DNA of 36,039 nt from Lachnospiraceae bacterium (GCA_022790855.1 JAAVYA010000024.1:1-36039), one strand, 5' to 3'. Positions 1 through 8,314 are shown, counted from the stretch's first letter. Numbers and translations: made by a program. The notes: generated from the letters alone by a model not told the origin.

Positions 1-1
1 A

Positions 2-73
2 GAAAAGGAAATTGAAGAGATAAAGGCAAACGGTGGCTGGTCGTTAATGACGTATTACATTAAAACAAAATAA
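2..73 (+). CDS. 3' end of an unidentified protein (partial)
   Basis: The window opens inside a reading frame that gives 23 residues ending in ...GGWSLMTYYIKTK before TAA. It is followed at once by a good terminator, which supports a real gene end. The fragment is charged and lysine/glutamate-rich, then turns aromatic. It is too short to assign to a family. The rest of the gene lies upstream of the window. Confidence 0.5.
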   Translation, partial: EKEIEEIKANGGWSLMTYYIKTK

Positions 74-78
74 AAGGA

Positions 79-114
79 CCCCGGAGGGCAGCAGGCTTTC
101 CGGGGCTTCTTTTG
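79..114 (+). terminator. Rho-independent terminator of the leading partial gene
   Basis: Perfect 7-bp stem CCCCGGA / TCCGGGG around a 13-nt loop, followed by CTTCTTTTG. It starts five bases after the TAA of the upstream gene. Confidence 0.8.
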
Positions 115-132
115 TGTTGTACTAATTGAACA

Positions 133-345
133 GTGCCTACAGGTGCGTTGGATTATCAGACAGGCAAAGCAATTTTAAAGCTTTTGCAGGATGCCAGTCG
201 TAAATCAGGTATGACCGTTTTGGTCATTACTCATAATTCTGCCCTTACCGCAATGGCTGACAGGGTAATCCATGTAAAAAGCGGGATGATTGATGATGTG
301 CGCCGGAATGAGGCGGCCGTACCAATAGAAGAGATCGAATGGTAG
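133..345 (+). pseudogene. Truncated ABC transporter ATP-binding protein (C-terminal fragment)
   Basis: The frame encodes PTGALDYQTGKAILKLL..., VLVITHN and VIHVKSG. This is the part of a MacB/LolD-type ATPase that starts inside the Walker B/D-loop motif (normally DEPTGALD) and includes the H-loop histidine. Everything before it is missing: no Walker A, Q-loop or LSGGQ signature is found upstream, where instead there is a terminator of another gene and an in-frame TGA at 127-129. The GTG at 133 has no convincing ribosome site. The fragment ends overlapping the permease gene, as the intact ATPase would. It cannot hydrolyse ATP and is probably the scar of a deletion with its junction near position 136. 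Confidence 0.8.
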
Positions 346-353
346 GTGTTGAA

Positions 354-3300
354 ATGAAGCGTACTTTCTATATTAATATATTTCGTACAATTACAAAAAG
401 TTTAGGAAGATTTATGGCGATTTTTGCCATTATTGCGCTGGGAGTAGGTTTTTTTACAGGATTAAAAGCATCCAAACCAGATATGATCCAGACAGGGCAG
501 AAATACGTGGAAGACCAAAAGCTGTTTGATTACCGTCTGATTTCTACCTGGGGATTTACGCAGGAAGAGGTTCAGGAAATTCAGGAGTTGGATTGGGTTC
601 ATGCGGCAGAAGGAGCGATGTGGGAAGATTTTCTTTATCGGCGGGAAGATAGCTCTGATGGCTGTCTGAAAGCTATGTCTGTGACAGAACAAGTGAATCA
701 GCTTACCGTAGTATCAGGACGTCTGCCGGAAAAACCAGATGAATGCGTGTTGGATGCTCATGGTTTTACGGAAGATATGATTGGAAAAAAGATTATTGTA
801 TCACCGGAGAATTCCAAAGAAATCAAAGAAAGTCTTGCATATGACAGTTATACCGTTACAGGATTAGTCCGCACACCCGTTTATTTGAATATGGAACGGG
901 GAACTACCAATATAGGAGACGGTAAAATCGACAGTTTTCTATTTTTGAATCCGGAAGGTTTTTCCTATGAGTATTTGAAAGAAATGTATGTGGTTGGTAA
1001 CGTCACGGGAGACGCATTTACAGACGAATACGAGGATAATATAGAAGATCTTTTAGATCAGGCAAAAGAAGATGTAAAAGAAAAACTCCAGGTACGGTAT
1101 CAGAAGGAAATGGATGATGCCGAAGAGGAGATTGCAGATGCGAAATCAGAGCTTTCCAGAGAAACAAAAAATGCACAAAAGGAGCTTTCAGACGCCAAAA
1201 AAGAACTGGAGGACGGGGAAGAAGCCTTGAAAGAAGCCAGACAGGAATTAGCAGACGGAGAAGCAGAGATTGAAGAAAATGAACGGAAGCTCATAGATGC
1301 AGAGGCGGAACTGGCAGATGGAGAAGCCAGATATCAGAGAGGGCTATCGGAATATCAATACGGGTATGCGCAATACGAAGCAGGAGCTGCCCAGTTGGAA
1401 GAAAACCGGGGAGCATACGAGCAGGCAAAGGCAACCAAAGAGCAAATGGAAACAATGTTTCGGGAGCAGCTTGGAGAGAAGGCAGAAGAAGCATTGGGAC
1501 AAGATGAAACATATCGGATGCTGTCAGAGTCCGTTGCTGCTTTTGAAGGGAATCAGGCTGTGTTAGCAGAGACAAAGGCCAGGCTGGATGAAGCAAAATC
1601 ACAGTTAGACGAGCGTGAATACCAGCTTTCTTCTGCAAGATCAGAGATTTGGCAAGGAAAGAGCCGTCTGGAAGAAGCGAAAGTGTCTTTGGAGGACGGA
1701 AGACAGGAGATTGAGGAGAATGAACAGAAGATAGCAGATGGTTGGAACGAATATGAAGACGGCGTGAAAGAACTGGAACAGGAGGTTTCAGATGCCGAGA
1801 AAGAAATTAAGGAGGCAGAAGAAGAACTAGCTGATGTAGAAGAACCGGAATTGATGGTTCTGGACCGAAACACAAATCCAGGTTATGCAGGTTTTGAAGG
1901 AGATGTGAGTATCGTAGAAGGTGTGGCGGAAATTTTCCCAATCTTCTTTTTTCTCATAGCTGCTTTGGTTTGTTCGACTACAATGACCAGAATGGTAGAT
2001 GATGAGCGTACACAAATTGGCACATTGCGGGCAATCGGTTATTCAGAAGGCGCTATTTTATCAAAATACTTGATTTACTCTGGAAGCGCGGCGGGATTAG
2101 GAGCTACGGCAGGCTATTTTCTGGGCACCAGGCTATTTCCTATGGCCATATGGATTGCATATAATATGCTGTACGGGTTTGCAGATATTATGATTGTGGA
2201 TAACATTTGGCTGTTTGTGATATCTGTGGGAGTATCTCTGATTTGTTCCATGGGGACTACTTATGCAGCCTGTCGGATGGAATTGACCCATGCTCCTGCA
2301 GAGTTGATACGTCCAAAATCACCTACTGCCGGAAAGCGGATTTTTCTTGAAAAAATAACATTTTTTTGGAAGAGGTTAAAGTTTTTACATAAAGTTTCTG
2401 CAAGAAATGTATTTCGGTTCAAAAAGCGTATGATTATGATGATTCTTGGGATTGCCGGATGTACTTCCCTTGTAATTGCTGGTTTCGGTGTAAAAGATTC
2501 TGTTTCAAATATTGTGAATAATCAGTATGATCAGATCTTTCAGTATCAGATCAGCGCAATTTTCAACGACGTTGTTACAGATCAGGTACAGGAAGAAATA
2601 AAAGGTCAGTATCAGAAGGAGGTAAAAAACAGCGCTTTGCTGATGGAAACTTCCGCAGAAGTTCCCTATGAAGGAGGAAGTAAAACAGCTTCCTTATTGG
2701 TTTCAGAAGGTAATGACCTTCCAAAATGTGTGAATTTTCACTGGAAGGAACATCAAGTAAATCTTTCTCAAAAAGGGGAAATATTAATTGATAAACGTTT
2801 GGCTCAAGTATTGGGTGTTAAAATAGGAGATGAAGTGAATTTAAAATCCGGAGATAAGAAAATTGGCTCTTTGAAAGTAGCTGGAATATTTGAGAATTAT
2901 ACGTATTATTATGCTTATATGACAGCAGAGACTTACGAGGAATATTTTCAAGAGCCTTTTGAGCCGAAAAGTCTTTATTTGTCTTTGGAAAAGGATGCGG
3001 ATGCTTATGCAATCGGTTCTTATCTGGGTAACAGGGATGATGTTTCTAACGTATCTATTATTGCAGAAATGAGAGCCCGGGTAGAAAATGCTATGGAGAG
3101 CATGAATTTTGTAGTGGCTTTGGTCATTGGATGTGCAGCTGCTCTTGCATTTATTGTATTATTTAATTTGGGAAATATTAATATTTCCGAGCGTGTCCGG
3201 GAGATTGCCACATTAAAAGTGCTGGGATTTTATTCCAGAGAAACCGGAGCTTATGTATTCCGGGAAAGCATGGTTCTTTCTATCATGGGGATTGTCTGCG

Positions 3301-3503
3301 GCATTCCTCTTGGAATATTGCTTCATCGATTTGTAATGATGCAGTTGAAAATAGATATGGTTACATTTGAGATTTATATAAGACCTCTCAGTTTTGTGTA
3401 TTCCGTGTTAGCCGTATTACTGTTTACCGTATGTGTGGATTTGATTATGCGCCGGAAAATTAACCGCATTGATATGGCAGAATCGTTAAAATCCATAGAA
3501 TAA
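354..3503 (+). CDS. FtsX-like ABC transporter permease with long coiled-coil ectodomain
   Basis: Large MacB/FtsX-family permease of about 1050 residues. One N-terminal membrane helix (about residues 20-40, with GVGFFTGLKA) is followed by a MacB-like extracellular part. A long coiled coil rich in repeated A-E-L-A-D-G-E units follows (about residues 240-510). Then come two FtsX domains of three to four helices each, one around residue 540-680 with RTQIGTLRAIGY and one at the C-terminus with REIATLKVLGFYS. Such proteins pair with a LolD-type ATPase, and the remnant of one lies directly upstream, so the permease is orphaned here unless an ATPase is supplied from elsewhere. Start 354 (MKRTFYINIFR) is preferred for its family-like N-terminus; 339 is an in-frame alternative that overlaps the upstream frame. 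Confidence 0.88.
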   Translation: MKRTFYINIFRTITKSLGRFMAIFAIIALGVGFFTGLKASKPDMIQTGQKYVEDQKLFDYRLISTWGFTQEEVQEIQELDWVHAAEGAMWEDFLYRREDSSDGCLKAMSVTEQVNQLTVVSGRLPEKPDECVLDAHGFTEDMIGKKIIVSPENSKEIKESLAYDSYTVTGLVRTPVYLNMERGTTNIGDGKIDSFLFLNPEGFSYEYLKEMYVVGNVTGDAFTDEYEDNIEDLLDQAKEDVKEKLQVRYQKEMDDAEEEIADAKSELSRETKNAQKELSDAKKELEDGEEALKEARQELADGEAEIEENERKLIDAEAELADGEARYQRGLSEYQYGYAQYEAGAAQLEENRGAYEQAKATKEQMETMFREQLGEKAEEALGQDETYRMLSESVAAFEGNQAVLAETKARLDEAKSQLDEREYQLSSARSEIWQGKSRLEEAKVSLEDGRQEIEENEQKIADGWNEYEDGVKELEQEVSDAEKEIKEAEEELADVEEPELMVLDRNTNPGYAGFEGDVSIVEGVAEIFPIFFFLIAALVCSTTMTRMVDDERTQIGTLRAIGYSEGAILSKYLIYSGSAAGLGATAGYFLGTRLFPMAIWIAYNMLYGFADIMIVDNIWLFVISVGVSLICSMGTTYAACRMELTHAPAELIRPKSPTAGKRIFLEKITFFWKRLKFLHKVSARNVFRFKKRMIMMILGIAGCTSLVIAGFGVKDSVSNIVNNQYDQIFQYQISAIFNDVVTDQVQEEIKGQYQKEVKNSALLMETSAEVPYEGGSKTASLLVSEGNDLPKCVNFHWKEHQVNLSQKGEILIDKRLAQVLGVKIGDEVNLKSGDKKIGSLKVAGIFENYTYYYAYMTAETYEEYFQEPFEPKSLYLSLEKDADAYAIGSYLGNRDDVSNVSIIAEMRARVENAMESMNFVVALVIGCAAALAFIVLFNLGNINISERVREIATLKVLGFYSRETGAYVFRESMVLSIMGIVCGIPLGILLHRFVMMQLKIDMVTFEIYIRPLSFVYSVLAVLLFTVCVDLIMRRKINRIDMAESLKSIE

Positions 3504-3512
3504 AAATAAAAT

Positions 3513-3557
3513 AAAAAAGCCCCGTTCATTTTCTTGATGATGAAGGGGCTTTTTTAT
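3513..3557. terminator. Bidirectional terminator between permease and esterase
   Basis: AAAAAAGCCCC...GGGGCTTTTTT, extended inside by TTCAT/ATGAA with a single G-A mismatch. The A-tract on one side and T-tract on the other let it serve both the plus-strand permease and the convergent minus-strand esterase. Confidence 0.85.
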
Positions 3558-3634
3558 GCGGACCGCGCGGCGAGTAGGAGGAAACCCTTCCCTACTCGAT
3601 TGCTTATGTAAGTATTGAGAAAATGTAAGAGATT

Positions 3635-4741
3635 TTATAGGATCTCAGCGATAAGTCTGCATGCTTCTTCTGCTTGTGGCTGATAACCAAGGCGGTCGAT
3701 AAAAGCGTGGGTACAGCCGCAGTAACGATAAATTGTGGTGTCAACCCCTGCCTTTGCTAATAAAGAACCATAAAACTCACCCTGTATGCGTAATCCATCA
3801 TATTCTGCTGTCATAATGACAGTTTTTGCAATTCCCTCAAAACTTTCTGCCATCATAGGGCTGGCATAGGGGTGGGATGCATCTTTCAAATCCTTAAAAT
3901 ACCATTTGGCTTCCATAGATTCTTCTAAATCCTGGGGTCTTCCCAGAATCAAGCTTCCTTTGATGGGGCCTTCCTGTCCGGAAGCCATTTCATAAGCGTC
4001 TTCCCGCCATTCATAACCAGGAACCATATTTCGTCCAAATGTGACGGCCGGATATAAAAGAACGGCCTGTGCGATATAATGATTGTTTTCATCGCGGTCC
4101 TTCAGGCACATGGCCGCACAGAGATTACCTCCAGCGCTGTCGCCTGCCACAGTAATTTTTGTTTTGTCAATGCCATATTCTTCCGCATGTTGATAAATAT
4201 GGGTGACGGCTTCATAGCATTCTTCTAGATTGTTTGGAAATTTTACTTCCGGTGCAAGATCATAATCTACATTAAATACCACTGCATCTGCCGTTTCTGC
4301 GATTAACTTACAGGGATTCTCTACGGTATAGACAGTGCCGCCAATCCAACCGCCGCCATGGAAAAAGATTAGGCAGCTTCTTGGCTCTTGCTTGCCCCTT
4401 CGAAGATAATACCGCCAAAGCCCGATGGTACGTCCATTGGCAGGAATCGTTTCATATTTCGTTATCATTTCCATGGTATTCATGTTTAAATTTGGAAAAC
4501 CCATAGTATCCCGCAAAAAAGGAAGTAAAATTTCAGGAGGTAGATTTTGTTTGAATGGATTACTGCCGTTTTCCTGATTGTTGGCAGCCCAATTATCCTG
4601 AATTAAGGAAAGTTCTGCCGGGTCCATATAGCCCTTCGTTCTATTTGGATTCTCTTTTAATTGAATGTCTACTCCGTATAAGGGAATGGTTTCACTTGAT
4701 TGATGAATTTTTTCCACGGTACTGCTATCATATTTTTTCAT
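3635..4741 (-). CDS. Alpha/beta hydrolase, hormone-sensitive-lipase type esterase
   Basis: 368-residue alpha/beta hydrolase_3 protein that likely hydrolyses carboxyl esters of small acyl substrates in the cytoplasm. It carries the oxyanion-hole motif HGGGW, the nucleophile elbow GDSAGG (serine), the acid aspartate in TAEYDGLR and the catalytic histidine in CTHAFID, so the triad is complete. The N-terminal ~90 residues form a cap-like extension. The start at 4741 (MKKYDSS) is chosen because GGAAAGG sits 9 nt before it; the ATG at 4750 directly abuts that site. It is monocistronic, with its own promoter. Whether it belongs with the neighbouring unknown protein and transporter is inference. There is no signal peptide. 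Substrate unknown. Confidence 0.9.
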   Translation of the reverse strand: MKKYDSSTVEKIHQSSETIPLYGVDIQLKENPNRTKGYMDPAELSLIQDNWAANNQENGSNPFKQNLPPEILLPFLRDTMGFPNLNMNTMEMITKYETIPANGRTIGLWRYYLRRGKQEPRSCLIFFHGGGWIGGTVYTVENPCKLIAETADAVVFNVDYDLAPEVKFPNNLEECYEAVTHIYQHAEEYGIDKTKITVAGDSAGGNLCAAMCLKDRDENNHYIAQAVLLYPAVTFGRNMVPGYEWREDAYEMASGQEGPIKGSLILGRPQDLEESMEAKWYFKDLKDASHPYASPMMAESFEGIAKTVIMTAEYDGLRIQGEFYGSLLAKAGVDTTIYRYCGCTHAFIDRLGYQPQAEEACRLIAEIL

Positions 4742-4772
4742 AAAATACATCCTTTCCCAGAAATATAGTAAT

Positions 4773-4801
4773 ATTTTACCATGAAAGATGTAAAATGTAA
4801 A
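4773..4801 (-). promoter_or_regulatory. SigA-type promoter of the esterase gene
   Basis: On the minus strand TTTACA (4801-4796), a 17-bp spacer and TAAAAT (4778-4773) lie just upstream of the esterase ribosome site. Confidence 0.6.
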
Positions 4802-4904
4802 AGAAAATTAGTAATAGTTATGCAAAAAAACCATAAAAAAAATATGTAATCGTGGAAAATATATGATATAATATAAAAAAATTGGAAAGGCAGGTATTAC
4901 AATC

Positions 4905-5789
4905 ATGGCAGATTTTAAATTTGAACCTATGAGAAGTCTTATCTACGTAAATGTGGCAAAAGAAGATTACAGACCAAATCTTCTTCGGTGGCTCTATAAA
5001 ACGCATATACCAGACAGTATTTCTCAATTTGAGCCCTATGTTACAAAGTATGCTTTTTATCCATCTTTTCCCTGTCCGCCGGAAGGAGAGCGTTTTGGAT
5101 ATGCCAAAATGCAGCTCACAGAGCATCATTGGCTGGTAAGCGACCTTGATCCGAGATTGGAAATAAAGGCGATTGCCGAGACATTCCCTATGGATGTGTT
5201 GGTATGGCAGGGCAATTTACCGGAAAGCATGCTTCATCCGGAAAATATGGAGGTGAAAGAAGCAGAGAAAGCTTCTTCTGAGGATGCAGAAGGTGATATC
5301 GGAAACGAGGCCCGTAAGGCAAATGTGGAAGGCGCTAATCCGTTTATTTTCGCTTTTCTTCCTATGTGGTGGGAAGAAGATATCAAAGGAAAAGGCAGAA
5401 CCATAGAGGATGGAGCTAATTATCGCTGGAATATTGCCATTGGATATCCGGAAGGCGTGTCAAAAGAAGAGGGTGATAAGTGGCTGTATGAAGAAGTTCT
5501 GCCAATATTTAAGGATGCGCCGGAGGTTACCCGTATTCTGGCCAGTGATGTAAAGAAGGATATCAACGGCTGCGTTATGGATAAGGTGTTAGAAATCTGG
5601 TTTGAGAATCAGTCCGGCTGGTATAAAGTAGCGGTGGAAGGAACAAAGAATTTGAAAAAGCCTGCATGGGCGCAGCAGGATGCATTCCCCTTCCTGAAAC
5701 CTTATCATAATGTAATTTGTGCATGTGTGGCAGACTTTACCATGAGTAATAATTTGAAAAATTATCATGGTTATATGCCGATGCGCTAA
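4905..5789 (+). CDS. Conserved protein of unknown function, possible dimeric alpha/beta-barrel (EthD/Dabb-like) fold
   Basis: 294 residues, soluble, no signal peptide. I do not recognise the family with certainty. The N-terminal half has SLIYVNV, a helix, then KYAFYPSFPCPPEGERFGYAKMQLTEHHW. The C-terminal half repeats a similar order of strand, helix and strand (FIFAFLPMWW, WNIAIGYPEG, then KVLEIWFENQSGW and HNVICACVADF). This order of short strands with conserved His/Trp recalls tandem ferredoxin-like EthD/Dabb domains. A charged low-complexity linker (about residues 118-142) separates the halves. The ribosome site AGGCAGG is weak, and a TATAAT lies at about -38. It sits between the esterase and the transporter, so a role in handling a small carbonyl or carboxylate compound is possible but unproven. 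Confidence 0.7.
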   Translation: MADFKFEPMRSLIYVNVAKEDYRPNLLRWLYKTHIPDSISQFEPYVTKYAFYPSFPCPPEGERFGYAKMQLTEHHWLVSDLDPRLEIKAIAETFPMDVLVWQGNLPESMLHPENMEVKEAEKASSEDAEGDIGNEARKANVEGANPFIFAFLPMWWEEDIKGKGRTIEDGANYRWNIAIGYPEGVSKEEGDKWLYEEVLPIFKDAPEVTRILASDVKKDINGCVMDKVLEIWFENQSGWYKVAVEGTKNLKKPAWAQQDAFPFLKPYHNVICACVADFTMSNNLKNYHGYMPMR

Positions 5790-5798
5790 TGATACGAC

Positions 5799-5834
5799 AA
5801 AAAAGCTTCCGAAAATAATTCGGGGGCTTTTTTA
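5799..5834 (+). terminator. Rho-independent terminator
   Basis: AAAAAAGCTTCCGAA / TTCGGGGGCTTTTTT around a 5-nt loop, directly after the stop of the preceding gene. Confidence 0.85.
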
Positions 5835-5836
5835 CT

Positions 5837-6013
5837 TTAAAGAAAGGCCGTGAAGAAGGCATCCGGGAATTTGTCCTTGACTATCTGAAAGATCAAGTAT
5901 TTTGGAAAAGCTGCAGCATCATTTTCAGTTACATCTTTCATAATAGGAGTAAAGGTTTTATGGGCATAAATAATATAAAATTGAACGTCCGTACCACCGA
6001 AGAGGAAGAGAGG
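5837..6013 (-). pseudogene. Possible C-terminal remnant of a minus-strand gene
   Basis: On the minus strand a 58-codon frame reads protein-like (GGTDVQFYIIYAHK, then TFTPIMKDVTENDAAAFPK, ending KDKFPDAFF) and stops just beyond the preceding terminator. It has no upstream start and no ribosome site; the only internal ATG (5941) also lacks one. I infer a decayed gene end, family unknown. An overlapping plus-strand frame (5960-6067, 35 codons, AGGAG upstream) is a weaker alternative reading of the same DNA. Confidence 0.25.
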
Positions 6014-6252
6014 TTAGCTTTAAGGAGCCGATTGGGGCAACAAAACGGGTCTTTGATTTTTTATTAGGTATGCATTTCTTTATTTAAATATTAATGCAAT
6101 TTTTGCATAAAAATAGAATCTGTATGAGTGCAATCTCATGCTTTTATTGCTTAATACGATTAAATTTACCTTTTTCATAAGTTTTACATTAATTTGATAT
6201 GCAAATTATGAATGACAAAACAGAGATAAAGAATAGTAAAATGTCATTTTTC
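6014..6252. other. AT-rich intergenic region upstream of the transporter promoter
   Basis: No convincing gene. It contains short inverted repeats (ATGCAA-TTT-TTGCAT at about 6092-6106, and ATGAG-6-CTCAT at about 6125-6140), which may be regulator sites or small hairpins. No known riboswitch core was recognised. Confidence 0.4.
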
Positions 6253-6281
6253 TTGACAGAAATGCACAACTAACATATAAT
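6253..6281 (+). promoter_or_regulatory. Consensus SigA promoter of the transporter gene
   Basis: TTGACA (6253-6258), exactly 17 bp, TATAAT (6276-6281): a perfect match. A consensus promoter in front of a transporter suggests that control is by repression (see the inverted repeat immediately downstream). Confidence 0.85.
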
Positions 6282-6287
6282 AAATAC

Positions 6288-6318
6288 GTGAAATTTAGAA
6301 ATAATTTATAAATTTCAC
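6288..6318. promoter_or_regulatory. Perfect inverted repeat at the transcription start, probable operator
   Basis: GTGAAATTTA and TAAATTTCAC form a perfect 10-bp inverted repeat with an 11-bp spacer. It begins seven bases after the -10 box, so it covers about +1 to +30. The position suits a repressor operator. No T-tract follows, so it is not a terminator. The cognate regulator is not in the window. Confidence 0.6.
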
Positions 6319-6361
6319 AAATGCTTAATTTTTTACTTTATCTCAGAGGAGGGTTCATTTT

Positions 6362-7756
6362 ATGGCATTAGGTATTATTGGTATTGTAATCGCCCTGCTG
6401 GTGTTCCTGTATGGCGCTTACAAAAATGTGTCCACACTCTACTTGGCACCGATTGCCGGTGTGATTGTTGCCGTTACCAATGGCATCAGCGCAACACAGG
6501 CATTTACACAGTATTATATTGGTGTAGTAGAGCATAACGTACACACAGATGCATGGGAAATCGGCGGTGTAACAGGAATGATTCTGGCCGTATTCCCCAC
6601 AATTTTCTTAGGAGCTTTGTTTGGTAAGGTACTGACAGACTGCGGAGCAGCAGGAGCCATTGCAAATGTAATGACAAGTAAGCTGATTATGTCTGCAGAA
6701 GGAAAAGAAAAACAGGCAAAACGTGCGGTTTTGTCCATGCTGCTTGTAGAATGTATTTTAAGCTACGGCGGTGTTGATGGATTCGTTACCGTATTTGCAA
6801 CCTTCCCCATTGCAATGGTTATGGCGGACAGGATTGGAATTCCCCGCCGTTTTGTACCGGCTATGCTTTGCTTGAGTTGTGGTGCAAACTCCGCGCCATT
6901 TGTATTGAGCATTAACAATATTTTATGTATGGCAATTTTGGGAACCAGCCCGGGAGCTGCTTTGATTCCTGGACTGATCTGCTTTGTAGTGATTGAAGTA
7001 GGTGTATATTTCATCTGCTCTAAGATGATTATTTCCGCCATGAGAAAAGGAGAAGGCTTTGATTATGGAAACTGCCCAAGATTTGGAGAGCAGGCTTCTT
7101 CCAAAGAGCATCCGAACCTGATCATTGCATTGCTTCCCTTGATCGTTGTATTCTTAATTTTTGCAATTTTGCAGAATGCTTCCTTGGCTTTGACAGCAGG
7201 TATTTTGTTAGCTATTATCCTGATGAGCCAGTACTTCCCGAAGAATGGGGAAGCAAACGGCGTTGGCGCATGGGTAGGTAAGATCGTGAATTCCCTGAAT
7301 GAAGGTGCAGTCAGCGGCGCTCAGTCTCTGATGATCATCTGTGCGGCAGCAGGTTTCGCAGGTGTTGTTCAGCATACCGAGACATTTAATGCATTTGTAG
7401 GTATGATGATGGGACTTCCGGTTCCGCCTATGGTAGTTGCTATGATTATGATTATTGTAATCGTTGCATTTACTTCCTCTCCGCCTGCAGCATTGGGAAT
7501 TGCACTTCCTATTCTTGCCAGCAGCTTTGTAGCGGCAGGAGCTATTAATCCTGCAGCCCTTGCACGTGTGTCAGCAATCGCTGTGTCTACATTCGAGACA
7601 TTACCTGTAAACGGTTTGATCTTGTTGACGACAGGACTTGCACAGGTTAAGATTAAAGAAGCATATCTCCCCATGTTCTTACAGACGGTTATTATGACTT
7701 TGATCGGAACAGTTTTGTGCTGGATCATTCTGATGGTTGCTCCGGGATTGGCATAA
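6362..7756 (+). CDS. GntP/NhaC-like ion-coupled transporter (probable carboxylate uptake)
   Basis: 464-residue polytopic membrane protein with about 11-12 hydrophobic helices and almost no soluble domain. Internal signatures include GGVTGMILAVFPTIFLGALFG, a polar re-entrant-type segment SYGGVDGFVTVFATFP, and the Gly/Ala/Ser-rich TSSPPAALGIALP near the C-terminus. These fit the ion transporter superfamily (GntP-type gluconate/citrate permeases and NhaC-like exchangers), which couple substrate to H+ or Na+. GAGGAGGG lies 8 nt before the ATG. Expression is from a consensus promoter with an overlapping operator-like palindrome, so it is probably substrate-induced. The substrate cannot be read from the sequence. 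Confidence 0.8.
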   Translation: MALGIIGIVIALLVFLYGAYKNVSTLYLAPIAGVIVAVTNGISATQAFTQYYIGVVEHNVHTDAWEIGGVTGMILAVFPTIFLGALFGKVLTDCGAAGAIANVMTSKLIMSAEGKEKQAKRAVLSMLLVECILSYGGVDGFVTVFATFPIAMVMADRIGIPRRFVPAMLCLSCGANSAPFVLSINNILCMAILGTSPGAALIPGLICFVVIEVGVYFICSKMIISAMRKGEGFDYGNCPRFGEQASSKEHPNLIIALLPLIVVFLIFAILQNASLALTAGILLAIILMSQYFPKNGEANGVGAWVGKIVNSLNEGAVSGAQSLMIICAAAGFAGVVQHTETFNAFVGMMMGLPVPPMVVAMIMIIVIVAFTSSPPAALGIALPILASSFVAAGAINPAALARVSAIAVSTFETLPVNGLILLTTGLAQVKIKEAYLPMFLQTVIMTLIGTVLCWIILMVAPGLA

Positions 7757-7794
7757 GTTTTACATAAAGTTAAGTAAACGTTAGAATCTGAATA

Positions 7795-7826
7795 CGGCGC
7801 CGTCTCCGTTGGAGGCGGCGTTGTTA
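7795..7826 (+). terminator. GC-rich hairpin after the transporter gene
   Basis: GCCGTCTCC-GTT-GGAGGCGGC (7799-7819), a 9-bp stem with one G-T pair, followed by GTTGTTACAAT. The T-run is poor, so termination may be incomplete and could let transcription reach the small membrane gene. Confidence 0.5.
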
Positions 7827-7873
7827 CAATACTTGGAAAAATTTGCCTGAAGGCAGAAAGTGATGGAAAATAT

Positions 7874-8263
7874 ATGGCATTTTTGCAGAGATTACTGAAG
7901 AACGGAACAAATTTTATCTCGGTTGTAGGCGTGATACTTGTATTTGGAATCGTATTAAGCGGCGTTGACGCCATGTATATTTTGATTGTATTAGGAGTAA
8001 TGAATTGTCTGTACGGCCTGTATGCTGTCATTACAAAAAAGCCCATTATGAAAAGTATGTCCCAGGAAAAAACAAATTCTTCCCGCTATAATATGGGGAT
8101 GGGTATTTGTCAGTTTTGCATGGGCGTATTTGTGTTATCTATGGGTATTATTTATGTAAATAAAATAGTGACCGGAAAATATTTCTGGGATATTATGCTG
8201 ACAGGAATTATCATTGTACTGATTTTTTGGTATGTAATCAAAATAAAATCCAGAAAGTTTTGA
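7874..8263 (+). CDS. Small four-helix membrane protein of unknown function
   Basis: 129 residues, with predicted membrane segments at about 15-32, 35-53, 76-96 and 103-122. A polar basic loop (KKPIMKSMSQEKTNSSRY) lies between helices 2 and 3 and a basic tail ends in KIKSRKF. No catalytic or binding motif is seen. The ribosome site is poor (only GGCAG well upstream), and it has no obvious own promoter, so it may be read through from the transporter gene 117 bp upstream. A helper role for that transporter is only a guess. Confidence 0.65.
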   Translation: MAFLQRLLKNGTNFISVVGVILVFGIVLSGVDAMYILIVLGVMNCLYGLYAVITKKPIMKSMSQEKTNSSRYNMGMGICQFCMGVFVLSMGIIYVNKIVTGKYFWDIMLTGIIIVLIFWYVIKIKSRKF

Positions 8264-8271
8264 ACTTTAGA

Positions 8272-8300
8272 TTGACAAATAAAAAGTTTTATATTATAAT
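8272..8300 (+). promoter_or_regulatory. Consensus promoter of tRNA-fMet
   Basis: TTGACA (8272-8277), 17 bp, TATAAT (8295-8300): a perfect match, with the predicted start only a few bases before the mature tRNA 5' end. Confidence 0.85.
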
Positions 8301-8314
8301 GTTTGAATAAATAG

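Noticed and set aside
1100..1873. Long minus-strand frames under the permease coiled coil
   Set aside because: They are antisense shadows of the Glu/Ala-rich coiled coil (Ser/Phe-rich translations), with no ribosome sites.
5960..6067. 35-codon plus-strand frame with AGGAG upstream
   Set aside because: Competes with a more protein-like minus-strand remnant; no recognisable motif and an ordinary composition. Kept only as an alternative reading.
7369..8046. 225-codon minus-strand frame overlapping the transporter and small membrane gene
   Set aside because: Antisense of a hydrophobic coding region; low-complexity Ile/Thr-rich translation, no ribosome site and no family motif.
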